Positions 22,736 to 22,809 of a stretch of 22,809 bases of DNA are shown one piece after another. Under the pieces are notes generated by a model. The model did not search any database. It saw only the letters and a list, made by a program, of their open reading frames with translations, and was not told the origin of the DNA. How positions within the stretch are numbered: position 1 is the first letter of the stretch; the number at the start of each line of letters is the position of its first letter. The translations under genes were made by a program, and so were the position numbers. The stretch comes from an uncultured Clostridia bacterium (GTDB lineage Bacteria; Bacillota; Clostridia; Lachnospirales; Bianqueaceae). Where the stretch lies: the NCBI GenBank assembly GCA_937892735.1, contig CALBGL010000136.1, positions 1 through 22,809 of the forward strand, given 5' to 3'.

Positions 22736-22809
22736 GGGACTGTTGCAAAATGCCTACAATGTCTCACCATTTGCACCGGATGAAAGAGTACGATCTCCTA
22801 AGGAGTTCC
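22736..22809 (+). mobile_element. Possible insertion-sequence terminal inverted repeat (element continues past the edge)
   Basis: GGGACTGTTGCAAAATG (22736-22752) resembles the terminal repeats of IS6-type (GGxxCTGTTGCAAA) and some IS1182-type elements. No transposase start is visible in the remaining bases, and no inverse copy of the repeat is present to the left, so if real the element extends right. Confidence 0.35.

Larger units (their letters stand above)
22459..22809. other. Gene-free accessory end region
   Basis: No coding sequence is supported over these 351 nt. The region holds, from left: the outer operator copies, a perfect inverted repeat (22528-22561), a stretch without recognisable features (22562-22680), a group II intron-like 5' segment (minus strand, 22681-22729) and an insertion-sequence-like terminal repeat (22736-22752) leading out of the window. 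Confidence 0.6.

Noticed and set aside
1..22809. CRISPR arrays, tRNA or rRNA genes
   Set aside because: I saw no regularly spaced repeats, no cloverleaf with a T-loop GGTTCGAATCC-type core, and no rRNA-like sequence.

Overview
The window looks like a chromosomal segment of a low-to-mid GC Gram-positive bacterium of class Clostridia, most likely a gut Lachnospiraceae-type organism. Reasons: strong AGGAGG-type ribosome binding sites, sigma-A style promoters with 17-nt spacers, a four-ligand CxxC zinc form of ribosomal protein S18, a Clostridia-type Lgt with a Cys-rich GRIGCFLAGCCYG segment, adjacent secA-prfB, and a GH4 alpha-galactosidase beside a sugar isomerase and a Gfo/Idh/MocA oxidoreductase. 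Genus cannot be fixed from the sequence.

Layout, left to right. 1-138: N-terminus of a secreted protein leaving the window on the minus strand. 385-3708: the only plus-strand operon, melA (GH4), a TIM-barrel sugar isomerase/epimerase and a Gfo/Idh/MocA dehydrogenase, with no transporter or regulator in view. 3714-3765: a convergent stem-loop terminator. Everything from there to 22413 is on the minus strand. In transcription order (right to left) it reads: small XRE-type regulator; secA-prfB-lipoprotein hydrolase (terminator at 16806-16836); dnaE; pfkA-yfhO-aroB; rpsF-ssb-rpsR (two tandem terminators); trmH-lgt-Cof-type HAD phosphatase. Seven candidate sigma-A promoters on the minus strand and one on the plus strand fit this organisation. 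The block is mostly housekeeping: protein export, translation termination, replication, glycolysis, shikimate pathway, ribosome assembly, lipoprotein maturation.

The right end (about 22430-22809) is accessory DNA. It holds a near-consensus promoter carrying three copies of TGAACCGAT for a 58-aa XRE-like protein, a perfect 12-bp inverted repeat, a sequence resembling the 5' end of a group IIC intron (minus strand), and a sequence resembling an insertion-sequence terminal repeat running off the edge.

Most notable points: (1) prfB (release factor 2) needs a +1 frameshift, but the zero-frame stop is UAA, not the usual UGA, which should change the autoregulatory logic; (2) the lipoprotein alpha/beta-hydrolase has Asp in place of the nucleophilic Ser (AHDLGG); (3) the XRE promoter has a three-copy operator-like repeat; (4) the right edge has intron- and IS-like remnants; (5) the rpsF leader can form mutually exclusive hairpins. 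I see no wholly new multi-gene system; the best candidates for something undescribed are the UAA frameshift cassette and the regulator/repeat module at the right edge.
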